From assembly GCF_026004075.1 (NCBI RefSeq), contig NZ_BPIK01000001.1, positions 2,396,041-2,460,040 on the forward strand: a stretch of DNA of 64,000 nucleotides, written 5' to 3'. The position numbers and the translations under genes were made by a program. A model generated the notes under the pieces. That model did no database searches and was not told the DNA's origin. It was given only the letters and a program-made list of their open reading frames with translations. Positions within the stretch are counted from its first letter, which is position 1. Every line of letters begins with the position of its first letter. Origin of the DNA: Meiothermus sp. Lineage in GTDB: Bacteria; Deinococcota; Deinococci; Deinococcales; Thermaceae. This document shows positions 24,711 to 32,311 of the stretch, piece by piece.

Positions 24711-24935
24711 GTTTTCTCCTTCCCTTTCGGGACCCCTTACGGGGCTGGTGACGGATATGGGCGGACGCTCCCGTACCGCTCCCCTCGGCCATGTTGCGAA
24801 CCGGTGCACGTCCCGATCCGTTTCGCGCACACCCCAAAGCTTGTCTGCAACCGGGACTGCCAGGGTCCGGGGCTGGGGAAGCACCCCGGAGTGGGTCTTG
24901 AACCTGTTCGCAACGTAGCGACATCAGCGCCTTGT
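24711..24935 (-). ncRNA. Possible omega-RNA region upstream of the IscB remnant
   Basis: IscB systems place their guide RNA scaffold immediately upstream of the gene, beginning at the transposon's left end. These bases lie between an IS605-type hairpin (24979-24999) and the IscB ATG, have no convincing ORF on either strand, and contain several short GC-rich complementary runs such as CCCCGTAAGGGG on the minus strand at about 24730-24745. The call rests mainly on position. Confidence 0.4.
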
Positions 24936-24978
24936 CCATGGGCTCCATCGCTTGGCCTCGTCATAGACGGGCTCCAAG

Positions 24979-24999
24979 CCCCTGGCTTCAGCCATGGGG
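24979..24999 (-). repeat. IS200/IS605-type end hairpin
   Basis: CCCC-TGGCT-TC-AGCCA-T-GGGG forms an imperfect palindrome with the bulged base usual in IS200/IS605 ends. About 270 bases upstream of the IscB start, it is in the right place for the left end of an IscB-carrying transposon. The guide would correspond to sequence just to the right, near 25005-25030. Confidence 0.55.
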
Positions 25000-25029
25000 T
25001 CTACGACCTGCCTGTGCGCCGCGCAGTCA

Positions 25030-25227
25030 GGACTTACGGGTTGGTTGTCTTTCGATGGGGAGGCGGCCACCGCCTTCCTGCACTTCAGCGCGGACTACTT
25101 CCGGGTGCTGGCGAAGCGCTACGGGGAAGACGCCCGCTTCCGCCGGGGGCGGGACTACCTCGAGGCCGATCTCTCCCAGGCCCCCCGCACCCTGCGGGCG
25201 GCGAGGAGGCTGGGGCTGGAGCGTTGA
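25030..25227 (+). pseudogene. C-terminal fragment of an unidentified ICE gene
   Basis: An open frame without a good start ends in FSADYFRVLAKRYGEDARFR, then LEADLSQAPRTLRAARRLGL, with ICE-like codon usage. It begins where the IS605-type end stops, suggesting that the IscB element or a later rearrangement removed its 5' part. No family recognised. Confidence 0.4.
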
Positions 25228-25250
25228 CTTGTTCAAGGTGGAACGCCATA

Positions 25251-25658
25251 ATGTCCCATATGGGAACAGTGCTCCCCCTCCGCTTCGACGGCTCACCCAC
25301 TGACGTGGCGAGCGTCCGGGAGGGGTTGCCGGTCGAACTCATCACCGAGGTGGCCCGGCACTACGGCCTCAGCCAGCACGACGTGCTGGAAGCCGCCGGC
25401 ATCCCCCGCAGCAGCGTCCACCGCTACAAGGGCCTGGGACGCCTGAACCGGGAGCAGTCCAACCGCCTGTACCGGGTGATCTACCTGCTGCGCCGTGCCG
25501 AGGAGCTCTTCGGCTCGCCCCAGCTGGCGGCCTCCTGGATGAACAGCCCCAAGGTGTTCCTGCACGGCTCGAGCCCCCTCGCGTACCTGGACACTGAACC
25601 TGGCTTCCAGGCGGTGGAGCACCTCCTGGGCCGCCTGGAGGACGGCCTGGTGACGTGA
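25251..25658 (+). CDS. Xre/MbcA/ParS-type antitoxin (DUF2384)
   Basis: 135 residues. The N-terminal half contains a Cro-like helix-turn-helix (VARHYGLSQHDVLEAAGIPR). The C-terminal half has the DUF2384 toxin-binding pattern: AEELFGSPQLAASWMNSPKV, then LDTEPGFQAVEHLLGRLEDG. The start at 25251 or 25260 cannot be decided. It overlaps the RES toxin gene by four bases (GTGA). Confidence 0.85.
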   Translation: MSHMGTVLPLRFDGSPTDVASVREGLPVELITEVARHYGLSQHDVLEAAGIPRSSVHRYKGLGRLNREQSNRLYRVIYLLRRAEELFGSPQLAASWMNSPKVFLHGSSPLAYLDTEPGFQAVEHLLGRLEDGLVT

Positions 25659-26155
25659 GGGCCTGGCGCATCGCCTCGCGCAGCTACGCCCACACCGCCT
25701 TCACCGGGGAAGGGGCAGCCAAGAGCCCCGGACGCTGGAACCGCCTCGGGGTCCCCCTGGGTGTACGCTCGCAGAGCGTCCCGAAGGGGATCGTCCCGGT
25801 GGTGTACCTGGCCGAACACCTCTCCACCGGCATCCTGGAGGTGCTGGTTCACGTGGACGACCGGGCTCACCTGGCCGCGTTCGTGGCCATCGAGGTGGAG
25901 ATCCCCGATCCCCACGTCGAGGAGCTGAGCGAACTGCCCCCCGACTGGCGGCAGTTGCCCGAGCCCTACCCCGAGTCCACCCAGAGGCTGGGCAGCGAGT
26001 GGGCCCTGAGCCTGCGCTCCCTGGCCCTGCGTGTCCCCTCGGCGGTGGTCCCCAGCGAGTTCAACCTGCTGCTCAACCCCCGCCACCCCGCGATGAGCGA
26101 GGTGAGGGTCGGCCAGCCCCAGCCGCTCTTCCTCGACCCACGCCTGCTGCGCTAG
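25655..26155 (+). CDS. RES-domain toxin (ParT/MbcT-like)
   Basis: 166 residues, start GTG 25655 inside the antitoxin stop. Conserved RES features are WRIASRSYAHTAFTGEGAAK near the start (Arg/Tyr pair), GRWNRLG, VVYLAEHLSTGILEVLVH with the conserved Glu, and VPSEFNLLLNPRHP near the end. RES toxins resemble ADP-ribosyltransferases and deplete NAD+ or modify a metabolic enzyme. With its antitoxin it probably stabilises the ICE. A terminator facing the other way follows directly. Confidence 0.87.
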   Translation: MRAWRIASRSYAHTAFTGEGAAKSPGRWNRLGVPLGVRSQSVPKGIVPVVYLAEHLSTGILEVLVHVDDRAHLAAFVAIEVEIPDPHVEELSELPPDWRQLPEPYPESTQRLGSEWALSLRSLALRVPSAVVPSEFNLLLNPRHPAMSEVRVGQPQPLFLDPRLLR

Positions 26156-26157
26156 GC

Positions 26158-26198
26158 AAAAAAGAACCCCCTGAGGAAAAGGACGATCCCCAGAAGGC
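26158..26198 (-). terminator. Rho-independent terminator, GTCCT-loop family
   Basis: Leftward reading gives a stem of about 11 pairs (arms roughly 26167-26178 and 26187-26198), a loop containing GTCC, and six T residues at 26163-26158. It ends the transcript of the 71-residue gene to the right. Confidence 0.75.
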
Positions 26199-26215
26199 AA
26201 AGAAGGACGGAAGGG

Positions 26216-26431
26216 TCAGTCAAGGATGACGACCGAAGGGAAGAGAGCCCTCACAAACTCCACAAAACCCCGTTGAAGGGCTTCACTGCGGAAAGTGATC
26301 CTATAGGCGGGCTTGAGCCAACCCTGGTCTCCTTCCCATTCGACGAGTCCACCTGCTTTGAAGCCCAGGTAGAGCAACTCCGCAAGCTTCTCGCCGGTGC
26401 GCAGATCTGGACAGACAAAAACCTTTTCCAT
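26216..26431 (-). CDS. Hypothetical 71-residue protein
   Basis: Start ATG 26431 follows AGGAGGTAAAA. The sequence MEKVFVCPDLRTGEKLAELL, then LKPAYRITFRSEALQRGFVE suggests one small alpha/beta domain. An AT-rich promoter region with ACAATATTGT lies directly upstream. It stands alone between two divergent or convergent small genes, with its own terminator. Confidence 0.6.
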   Translation of the reverse strand: MEKVFVCPDLRTGEKLAELLYLGFKAGGLVEWEGDQGWLKPAYRITFRSEALQRGFVEFVRALFPSVVILD

Positions 26432-26579
26432 TTTTACCTCCTGACGACAATATTGTATTGTTCAATCTTGACCGCTTCAATCCCCCTCGAGTACCATAAA
26501 AAGTGGAAGGGGAAGCCTTTTCCCCTCCTGACCGCAGATGCGCCGGGCTTTCCCGGCCATTTTGCGTTAAGATGGAGCT

Positions 26580-26840
26580 ATGCCTAAAGCAATTCACGAA
26601 GGAACCCGAGTTCGCTTCGTTGACACCGATCACCCGGAGGACCTGGCCTGCTTTCTGCGCCACATGGCTGCGTCACTCGGGGAAGAGCCTCTGCTTGATG
26701 TTTCAGGCGATACGGTGGTTATCGAATGCCAGACTGCCCCACGGATGCTCGAGTTCCTCGAGGGGTGTCTCAACGGGCGTCTGGTGCCGGTATGGGACAG
26801 CAACGGGGCTTACTTCCGCGAGCGCGGCCCGATGAACTAG
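26580..26840 (+). CDS. Hypothetical 86-residue protein
   Basis: Start ATG 26580 with GGAG five bases upstream. The sequence (HEGTRVRFVDTDHPEDLACF, then VIECQTAPRMLEFLEGCLNG) has no recognised family. Its 3' end converges on the sigma-factor gene, separated by a terminator. Confidence 0.55.
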   Translation: MPKAIHEGTRVRFVDTDHPEDLACFLRHMAASLGEEPLLDVSGDTVVIECQTAPRMLEFLEGCLNGRLVPVWDSNGAYFRERGPMN

Positions 26841-26850
26841 CCACCAGCCC

Positions 26851-26890
26851 AAAAAAGAACCTCCCGAAGACAAGGACTATCCTCGGAAGG
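26851..26890 (-). terminator. Rho-independent terminator, GTCCT-loop family
   Basis: On the minus strand CCTTCCGAGGATA pairs with TGTCTTCGGGAGG around loop GTCCT, followed by TTCTTTTTT. It is almost identical to the copy at 51959 but serves the opposite strand. It terminates the sigma-like gene. Confidence 0.8.
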
Positions 26891-26906
26891 CAAAAAGGCT
26901 TGCCTG

Positions 26907-27626
26907 CTATGCGACCATGCGGGCCTTGAGCGTCGCCGCCAGGGCGTCCAGATTGGCCTGGGAGACCTCCTCTCCCGCCAGGAAGCGGTCGAGGGTAGAG
27001 AGTTCCGCCGCCCCGAGCCCCAGTCGGGCTTTCTCCAGGGCTTCCTCAAGCTCCTCGAGCACGTCTTCCTCTTCGGTTGACGCAACCATCTCCTCCAGCC
27101 GTGTGCCGGTCTCCGGGTGTGGAGCCGATAGGCTGAGAATGCGGTTTGCCTCCTCCACAGCGAGAAGGCGCTCGAGGGTCTCCTCATCGACCCCGAGGGC
27201 CTGCGCCAGCTCGGGGTGGGTGGGGGCGCGTCCCTTTTCCCCTTCCAGCTCCAGCCGCACCGCCACCAGCTTCTTGAGAAGCCGGTTCTCGCGGTACGTG
27301 CCCACGCCGTCCTGGGTCAGCCGCTCCCGGACCTTGCGGTCGAGGGCCACGTTCACCCAGAAGGTGAGGTTCTTGGAGCCGGAGGGGAGGGGCTTCTTCA
27401 GCACCTCCACCACTTCACAGAGGAGTTCCTGGGCCAGGTCACGGGCCTCGTCGCCGAGGCGGTGGAACAGCCGGAAGGCCTTCTCGAAGGCCAGGTAGCC
27501 GTAGTGCGCCACCAGGGCCTCGAAAGCCTGGCCATCCCCGTGCTTGTAAGCGATGTAGTTCCGCATGACCATCTCCCGCGACAAAAGCCCGAGGCCGCCG
27601 ACCATCAGCCGGATGCTGTCGTACAT
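26907..27626 (-). CDS. Sigma-70-family-like RNA polymerase factor
   Basis: From ATG 27626 it is 239 residues. Residues 30-95 resemble sigma region 2 (FEALVAHYGYLAFEKAFRLF, then RLGDEARDLAQELLCEVVEV, then LTFWVNVALDRKVRERL). Residues 130-155 resemble region 3 (RAPTHPELAQALGVDEETLE). The C-terminal part is acidic and lacks a clear region 4. It is likely a regulator that directs polymerase to ICE promoters. Its initiation region AGGAGGTAAAACCATG is shared with the gene starting at 11542. Confidence 0.65.
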   Translation of the reverse strand: MYDSIRLMVGGLGLLSREMVMRNYIAYKHGDGQAFEALVAHYGYLAFEKAFRLFHRLGDEARDLAQELLCEVVEVLKKPLPSGSKNLTFWVNVALDRKVRERLTQDGVGTYRENRLLKKLVAVRLELEGEKGRAPTHPELAQALGVDEETLERLLAVEEANRILSLSAPHPETGTRLEEMVASTEEEDVLEELEEALEKARLGLGAAELSTLDRFLAGEEVSQANLDALAATLKARMVA

Positions 27627-27749
27627 GGTTTTACCTCCTGGGAACAGATTACCATGTACGATCAATAAAGTGCAGTGCGTTGTATACTGAGCCTGCCTGC
27701 GAAGGCACCAGACAGCCTAGCTGTCGTGGTTTTACTTCCTGCACCAAAG

Positions 27750-27765
27750 CCCCCCGCAAGGGGGG
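27750..27765. repeat. GC hairpin
   Basis: CCCCCC-GCAA-GGGGGG with a short outer stem GCACC/GGTGC, in the roughly 200-base gap between the sigma-like gene and the conjugation operon's end. A possible bidirectional termination or insulation element. Confidence 0.5.
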
Positions 27766-27785
27766 TTAGGTGCTTAAGGGAAAAC

Positions 27786-27807
27786 AAAAAAGGGGGCCGT
27801 AGCCCCC
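27786..27807 (-). terminator. Terminator of the long conjugation operon
   Basis: Read leftward, GGGGGC-TACG-GCCCCC is followed by six T residues. It lies 19 bases beyond the stop of the last operon gene (27826), closing the more than 20-kb leftward operon. Confidence 0.8.
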
Positions 27808-27825
27808 TGTATTTCTATGTGTGCC

Positions 27826-27963
27826 CTAGCGGTATCTCCGCCCCGCCCACCGGCCCCACAGCCAGGCCAGCAGCAGGCCCACCGCAATTCCCACCCCCAC
27901 CCCGGCCTTGAAGCCGAAGCCCACCCCGTTCTGCCAGACTAAAGCGACGTGCTCGAGGGTCAT
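27826..27963 (-). CDS. 45-residue single-span membrane peptide
   Basis: The ORF from ATG 27963 overlaps the previous stop (ATGA) and contains GVGVGIAVGLLLAWLWGRWA followed by GRRYR, i.e. one membrane helix with a positive C-terminal end that would face the cytoplasm. It is the last gene of the conjugation operon. No family recognised. Confidence 0.6.
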   Translation of the reverse strand: MTLEHVALVWQNGVGFGFKAGVGVGIAVGLLLAWLWGRWAGRRYR

Positions 27964-28391
27964 CGGGAGATGCTCCAGATCACCACCTGCGCCGTGGAGG
28001 GGTCAACCTCACCCGCCGCCAGGTAGTAGCCGCGCGAAGGGTTCAGGGTATCCACGAAGGACGCCACGAAGATTCCCTCCACCTCGTAGGCAGCAACCAG
28101 GCGCACAGGCGTGGCCGGAAGGCTAAGCGCCCACCCGCTCGCGAGTTGATTGACCAGGGTGTCGCCCTTTCTCCGGGAGAAGCTGTAGCAACCCACATCC
28201 TTTGGCCCCGCGCCCACAAGCTTGACGGCGCGATCCAGCAACCCCTTGCACGCGCCCTCTGCCAGGGGCTTGGCAAAGGGTAGGGGGATGCCCGGCGGGG
28301 CTACATGGAAAGCCCTATCGCTGCTCTGCGCCAGACCCAAACCCGTACCCATTGCCGCGATCACCAGTCCGATCAAAATAGGCTTTCTCAT
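27960..28391 (-). CDS. Exported hypothetical protein
   Basis: 143 residues with a signal peptide (MRKPILIGLVIAAMGTGLGL, Ala-Gln cleavage site). The mature part has two cysteines and beta-rich segments (TPVRLVAAYEVEGIFVASFV). Overlaps both neighbours by four bases. It is probably a periplasmic accessory of the conjugation machine, by position only. Confidence 0.65.
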   Translation of the reverse strand: MRKPILIGLVIAAMGTGLGLAQSSDRAFHVAPPGIPLPFAKPLAEGACKGLLDRAVKLVGAGPKDVGCYSFSRRKGDTLVNQLASGWALSLPATPVRLVAAYEVEGIFVASFVDTLNPSRGYYLAAGEVDPSTAQVVIWSISR

Positions 28392-29701
28392 CTTCCGAAC
28401 AGTCCTCCTTTCTTACCCATTCCAAGATACCGGCTCACCCGCCGCACCCACGACTCCAGCGCCGCGATGCGGCTCTCCGTCGAGCGCCGCATGAGCTCCT
28501 CGGCTTCCTCCAGCCGGTTCTCCACCTCCAGCAGTATCCGCCCCCGCTCCTCGTCCATCCGTGCCCGGAGCTCCCGTATCTCCTTCTTGCCCGGAGGCGC
28601 GGACTTTTCCTCGGAAGAGGAAGCAGGCGCGAGGGTGTCTACCCTATGGCTCACCTTCAGGGCCAGGTCGCGGGCCTCCCGTGCGGCCTCCCGCAACGCC
28701 CGAAGCCCTGGGGCCATCCCCCCCAGCCGGGTCTCGGTGCGGTGCAGGCCCGCCTCCAGCCGGGCCACTGCCCGGCGAAGCTCCTCGACCTCGGCCTCGA
28801 GGCGTCCGATCTTCATCAGCGCCGCCCCCAGGGTCAGGGCCTCCTCGCTCGGCAGGGGGAGGTACGCGGTCCCACCCAACTCCGGTTCCTCGTCCGGTTC
28901 GTCCGTCCGGTGTACGGGGCGTGAACCCCGTCCCACCAGGGGATCGTCCGGCCCCAGGACCTCCGTGAGCTCCCTCGTCCGACCGGCGGCTTCCTCTTCG
29001 GACGCCCGGACGGCCTCGAGGGCCTGCCGCCGTCCGACCGAACGTTCGGGGTCATAGAAGTTCATGGCCGCCCGTATCCGGGCCTCGGCTAGTGCCCCGT
29101 CCGGTTCCTCCCCGAACACCGTCCGGTAAGCCTCCATCCACTTCTTCCGAATACGGTTCTGAGAATCCTCGGAAGAGGAAGTCAGGCTGTCCGCCCGGTC
29201 ATCCGGGCTTGGGGGGGCACTCTTGCCCCCTTGTTCCTGTTCGCCCTCCGGTTCAGGTGGCAAGACGCGCCCGACCTCCACCAGCCGACCCCCCGGCCCC
29301 TCGATCAGGGGATCGGACTCGTGGTCCGGGTTCCAGGGGCGCACCGCCTCCAGCGCTTCCACCCGGCTCCTGGCCTCACCCCGCTCCATCAAGCCCATCG
29401 CCCGGCGCACCCGCGCCTCGAAGAGGCCATCCACCCCCCCAAACACCTTCCGGTACGCCTCCTTCCAGCGTGTCCGGGTCTTGCCGGACAGGGGGGTGTC
29501 CACCCTGTCCTTTGGGGGTGTCCCACCCTGTCCCTCCACCCTGTCCCTACCCTGTCCACCCTGTCCTTCAGGGGTGTCCACGGACAGGACAGGGGGGGTG
29601 TCCAGGGGGTGTCCATCCTGTCCCTCCACCCTGTCCATCACAGGGGGTTCAGCGCCTTTTTCTCTCGCCTGCACGTCTTTTTCGCTATCTTCGCTGGACA
29701 T
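28388..29701 (-). CDS. Hypothetical protein with duplicated helical domain and long C-terminal coiled coil
   Basis: From ATG 29701 it is 437 residues. The N-terminal 90 residues are low-complexity, with repeated DRVEGQ/DTP units. Two related domains follow: RTRWKEAYRKVFGGVDGLFE with ARVRRAMGL, and RKKWMEAYRTVFGEEPDGAL with ARIRAAMNF, separated by about 85 residues. The C-terminal 170 residues form a coiled coil (EAEVEELRRAVARLEAGLHR). No family recognised. It is co-transcribed with the conjugation genes and might be a DNA-bridging or scaffold protein; that is a guess. Confidence 0.65.
   Translation of the reverse strand: MSSEDSEKDVQAREKGAEPPVMDRVEGQDGHPLDTPPVLSVDTPEGQGGQGRDRVEGQGGTPPKDRVDTPLSGKTRTRWKEAYRKVFGGVDGLFEARVRRAMGLMERGEARSRVEALEAVRPWNPDHESDPLIEGPGGRLVEVGRVLPPEPEGEQEQGGKSAPPSPDDRADSLTSSSEDSQNRIRKKWMEAYRTVFGEEPDGALAEARIRAAMNFYDPERSVGRRQALEAVRASEEEAAGRTRELTEVLGPDDPLVGRGSRPVHRTDEPDEEPELGGTAYLPLPSEEALTLGAALMKIGRLEAEVEELRRAVARLEAGLHRTETRLGGMAPGLRALREAAREARDLALKVSHRVDTLAPASSSEEKSAPPGKKEIRELRARMDEERGRILLEVENRLEEAEELMRRSTESRIAALESWVRRVSRYLGMGKKGGLFGR
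29500..29640. repeat. Short tandem repeats of CCACCCTGTCC type
   Basis: The first codons of the gene above contain many copies of TGTCC joined by CACC or CTCC units, forming imperfect tandem repeats of 11-17 bases. Similar GGTGTCC motifs continue upstream at 29809-29880. It encodes the low-complexity N-terminus and may vary in length between strains. Confidence 0.6.
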
Positions 29702-29865
29702 TTTCGACTCACCGCCATCTGTGATTTTTCTCGTCCTCAAGCGGTTTGGACAGGGGGTGTCCGGGGGGTGGGGAAGTCTGTAATACATAGGCACATTTCA
29801 GCAGTTTCGGGTGTCCAGCCCCGACCTGTCCTCCAGGGTGTCCACCCTGACCTGTCCGGGGTGTC

Positions 29866-30261
29866 CTATCGGGACACCCCCCACCAGATTCCAGCCACAT
29901 AGCCCACCACCATCCCGATGATCCAGCCCCACCGTTCGCTCCGGCCAGCGGCCAGGGCCAGCAGTTGCGAGGCCAGCAACAGGCCGACCAGGGTGTACGC
30001 GCTCAGGGTGAGGGCGAGCCCGCCCAGGAACCAGCCCACGCCGATCCCTACCCCAATGAGCATCCTGTCCGGCAGCAACCGCAGGGCGGGCAGCAGGGCC
30101 AGCCCCACGGTCACCGGCAGGGTGGGCGCTTCCATCGCCGCCATCACCACATACCCCAGGTAGACCAGGCCCGCCAGTACCCACAGCGTCCATTCGCTCG
30201 TCCGTACAACCAGGACCGGGACTCGCTTGCCCGCCTCTATCCGCTCCTGTTCCTCCTTCAC
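29866..30261 (-). CDS. Four-span membrane protein
   Basis: From GTG 30261 (GTGA overlap with the upstream stop) it is 131 residues with four hydrophobic helices, for example LWVLAGLVYLGYVVMAAM and WGWIIGMVVGYVAGIWWG. The N-terminal 20 residues are charged and cytoplasmic. No family recognised. About 160 bases separate it from the next gene and contain GGTGTCC repeats. Confidence 0.6.
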   Translation of the reverse strand: MKEEQERIEAGKRVPVLVVRTSEWTLWVLAGLVYLGYVVMAAMEAPTLPVTVGLALLPALRLLPDRMLIGVGIGVGWFLGGLALTLSAYTLVGLLLASQLLALAAGRSERWGWIIGMVVGYVAGIWWGVSR

Positions 30262-30884
30262 AGCACCACCACCTTCCCGTCCGCCTCCAGGCGGCTGACC
30301 CTCGTGATCCCTTGCGCCTCTCCCTGCACCAGCCGGAAGGCCACGTCCCGTCCGGTGGGCACGGAGAGGGTGGCCCATCCCTGGGCCACCACTTCACGGG
30401 CCACCAGCACCCGCCCTTCCAGGCTCGCTGGCGGGGGGTCGGCGTAGGTGGGCACCCCCACCGCCTCCTGGGGCAGCATCCACGCCTCGGCCAGACCGCC
30501 CTTCGCCGGGTCGAGCCAGGCCGCCGTGACTTCTACGCTCACCCGCTTGCGGGAGAGGGCCAGGGCTGTCCGTCCACCCTTCTTCAGACTGGCCTCCGTC
30601 CGGCCCTCCTGGTAGACCAGCCCATCCCGTCCGGCCTGTCCGACCAGGATGATCGCCCCGTCCGGCAGGTCCACCCGGAAGCTGTACGGCTCCGTACAGC
30701 CCGTCCAGCTTCCCGCCGTCCGGTTGTCCTTGATGGCCTCGAGTCGGACACAGGCCCCCTCGAGCGCCCCCGTCACCTCCACCAGGGCGGCAGGCTGGAA
30801 CTCCCCGGCCACCCCTGAGATCACGTCGCATCCAGAGACCAAGAGGGCCAGCAAGGCCCCCCCGAGAAGCACAGACTTTTTCAC
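30258..30884 (-). CDS. Lipoprotein of unknown function
   Basis: 208 residues with a lipoprotein signal (MKKSVLLGGALLALLVSGC; lipobox LVSGC, residues 15-19). The mature part looks beta-rich, with two further cysteines (GACVRLEA, WTGCTEPY). It is probably anchored to the membrane near the envelope-spanning complex. It follows the SLH porin gene by nine bases. Confidence 0.7.
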   Translation of the reverse strand: MKKSVLLGGALLALLVSGCDVISGVAGEFQPAALVEVTGALEGACVRLEAIKDNRTAGSWTGCTEPYSFRVDLPDGAIILVGQAGRDGLVYQEGRTEASLKKGGRTALALSRKRVSVEVTAAWLDPAKGGLAEAWMLPQEAVGVPTYADPPPASLEGRVLVAREVVAQGWATLSVPTGRDVAFRLVQGEAQGITRVSRLEADGKVVVL

Positions 30885-30893
30885 CGCTGCCTC

Positions 30894-32294
30894 CTAGAAC
30901 TCCAGCCTGTACCCCACCCGCACCGTGAAGTCCGTCCGGCTGGCCGTGGCGTTCTGGTAGCGGAAGCTGAAGCTGCCCGGCTCACCGGCCACCAGCCCTT
31001 CCGTACCCCGCACCCCGAGTTCCACGAAGGGGTTGGAGCTCGAGGTGAAGCGCACCCCCCACTCGCTGCCCCTGTTTCCGCTTCCGGGGAAGGCCACCAG
31101 CCGGTAGTACCCCCCGAGGCTGCCGAAGTCGGCCCCCCAGTCCAGCCGCCCTTCCAGCAGGCTGTAGGGCTCCTCCCCCTGGTAACGGTAGTAGCCCACG
31201 CTGGGGGTCACCGCCCCGAAGCGGTAGCCCGCCCGGACAAACAGCAGGTTGCGGGAGAGGTTGCCCTCGTGAAACCCGGCCCCCACCCCGGCCTCCGCCA
31301 CCACGCCGGGGATCAGGCCCCCGTCCGGCTCGTGCACGATCCGCACCACCCCGAAGGCCGAGTCGCCGTACCCCAACTCCAGCCCCAGGGCCACCCCCTC
31401 GAACAGCCGATACCCGGCCCGGCTCTCCGACAGCCCGCCCTGGGCGCGGTGCTCGAGGGTGAGGCCGCCCTGTTCAGCCCGCACCTGCACCCCGTCCGAG
31501 GTCAGCCGACCGTCCAGCCGGACGCCGTTCGCCTCACCCCGGACGAACACCTCCCCGTCCGGCTCGCCGTTCGAGAGTCCGACCGAACCCCCCACGGTGA
31601 GCTTCGGACGGCTCTTCCCCTGCTTCTCCAGGGCGTCCACCCGTCCGCCAAGGTCGAAGACTTTCTTGTTCAACTCCCCCTGGGCGGCCTGGGAGCGCTG
31701 CTCGAGGTCGCGCACCACCTGCTCCAGGGCGTTCACCCGGGCGGTCAGGGCCCGCAGCCCATCCTCGCCCCGCTTGATGAGGTTCTCCAGAGCTCCTACC
31801 GAGCCGATGATCTCGCCAATCTCCTCCCGGGTCACCATCTGGCTGGACACCTGAGCCAGTTCCTCCGCCAGCCCCTCCACGTTCTTGCGGGTCTCCTCCA
31901 GGTTGGCCTTGACCTCGGGGTAGTCCCCCATCGCCTCCTGCACAATCCGCAGGCCCTCCCGCAAGTCCTCGATGGCGGCCAGGGCCTCCTCCAGCCGGGC
32001 CTGGGCGTCCTGGTTCAGCGCCTCCCGTACCCGCCGCGCCACGTCGTCGGCGAAGGCCAGGTACGTGCGGTAGAGCATGGCGGCAACCTGGTAGCGGGTC
32101 ATGTACTCCCTCCCCCTGAACGTGCCGTCGGGGTAGCCCTGCACGATGCCCTTCTGGTAAAGAAAACGGATGTCCTCCAGGGTGGGAGGAACATCCTTGA
32201 AGGGGGCCTGCTGCGCCAGGGCCAGCCCTAGACTGGCACTCCAAACAGAAACAGCGGTTTTTGCCAACAACCAACGTTTTTCTCGCAAAGGCAT
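30894..32294 (-). CDS. SLH-domain outer-membrane protein with coiled coil and C-terminal barrel
   Basis: 466 residues. Signal sequence to about residue 27, then one SLH domain (FKDVPPTLEDIRFLYQKGIV, GYPDGTFRGREYMTRYQVAA), a coiled coil at about residues 100-210 (LEEALAAIEDLREGLRIVQE), and a C-terminal region of alternating strands ending in RVGYRLEF, as expected for a beta barrel closing with Phe. This is the layout of Thermus/Deinococcus SlpA/OmpM-type proteins that tether the outer layer to secondary polymers of the cell wall. Finding one inside a conjugation operon suggests an element-encoded channel or an envelope change in the host. Confidence 0.8.
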   Translation of the reverse strand: MPLREKRWLLAKTAVSVWSASLGLALAQQAPFKDVPPTLEDIRFLYQKGIVQGYPDGTFRGREYMTRYQVAAMLYRTYLAFADDVARRVREALNQDAQARLEEALAAIEDLREGLRIVQEAMGDYPEVKANLEETRKNVEGLAEELAQVSSQMVTREEIGEIIGSVGALENLIKRGEDGLRALTARVNALEQVVRDLEQRSQAAQGELNKKVFDLGGRVDALEKQGKSRPKLTVGGSVGLSNGEPDGEVFVRGEANGVRLDGRLTSDGVQVRAEQGGLTLEHRAQGGLSESRAGYRLFEGVALGLELGYGDSAFGVVRIVHEPDGGLIPGVVAEAGVGAGFHEGNLSRNLLFVRAGYRFGAVTPSVGYYRYQGEEPYSLLEGRLDWGADFGSLGGYYRLVAFPGSGNRGSEWGVRFTSSSNPFVELGVRGTEGLVAGEPGSFSFRYQNATASRTDFTVRVGYRLEF

Positions 32295-32295
32295 A

Positions 32296-32311
32296 GCAAT
32301 AACATATTACC
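32296..32311. promoter_or_regulatory. Candidate operator GGTAATANNNTATTGC, copy 1
   Basis: The minus strand reads GGTAATATGTTATTGC directly in front of the SLH gene's ATG. The same pattern occurs at 48499 and 55913. Here it also overlaps the Shine-Dalgarno position, so it could act on translation instead, or be chance. Confidence 0.35.

Noticed and set aside
24571-24948. N-terminal extension of the FAD oxygenase frame
   Set aside because: The extra 126 residues are basic and unlike the family. The same bases hold the IscB start and its upstream region in another frame.
29500-29640. Possible CRISPR array in the TGTCC repeats
   Set aside because: Unit length is 11-17 bases without unique spacers, and the repeats are in frame with a coding gene.
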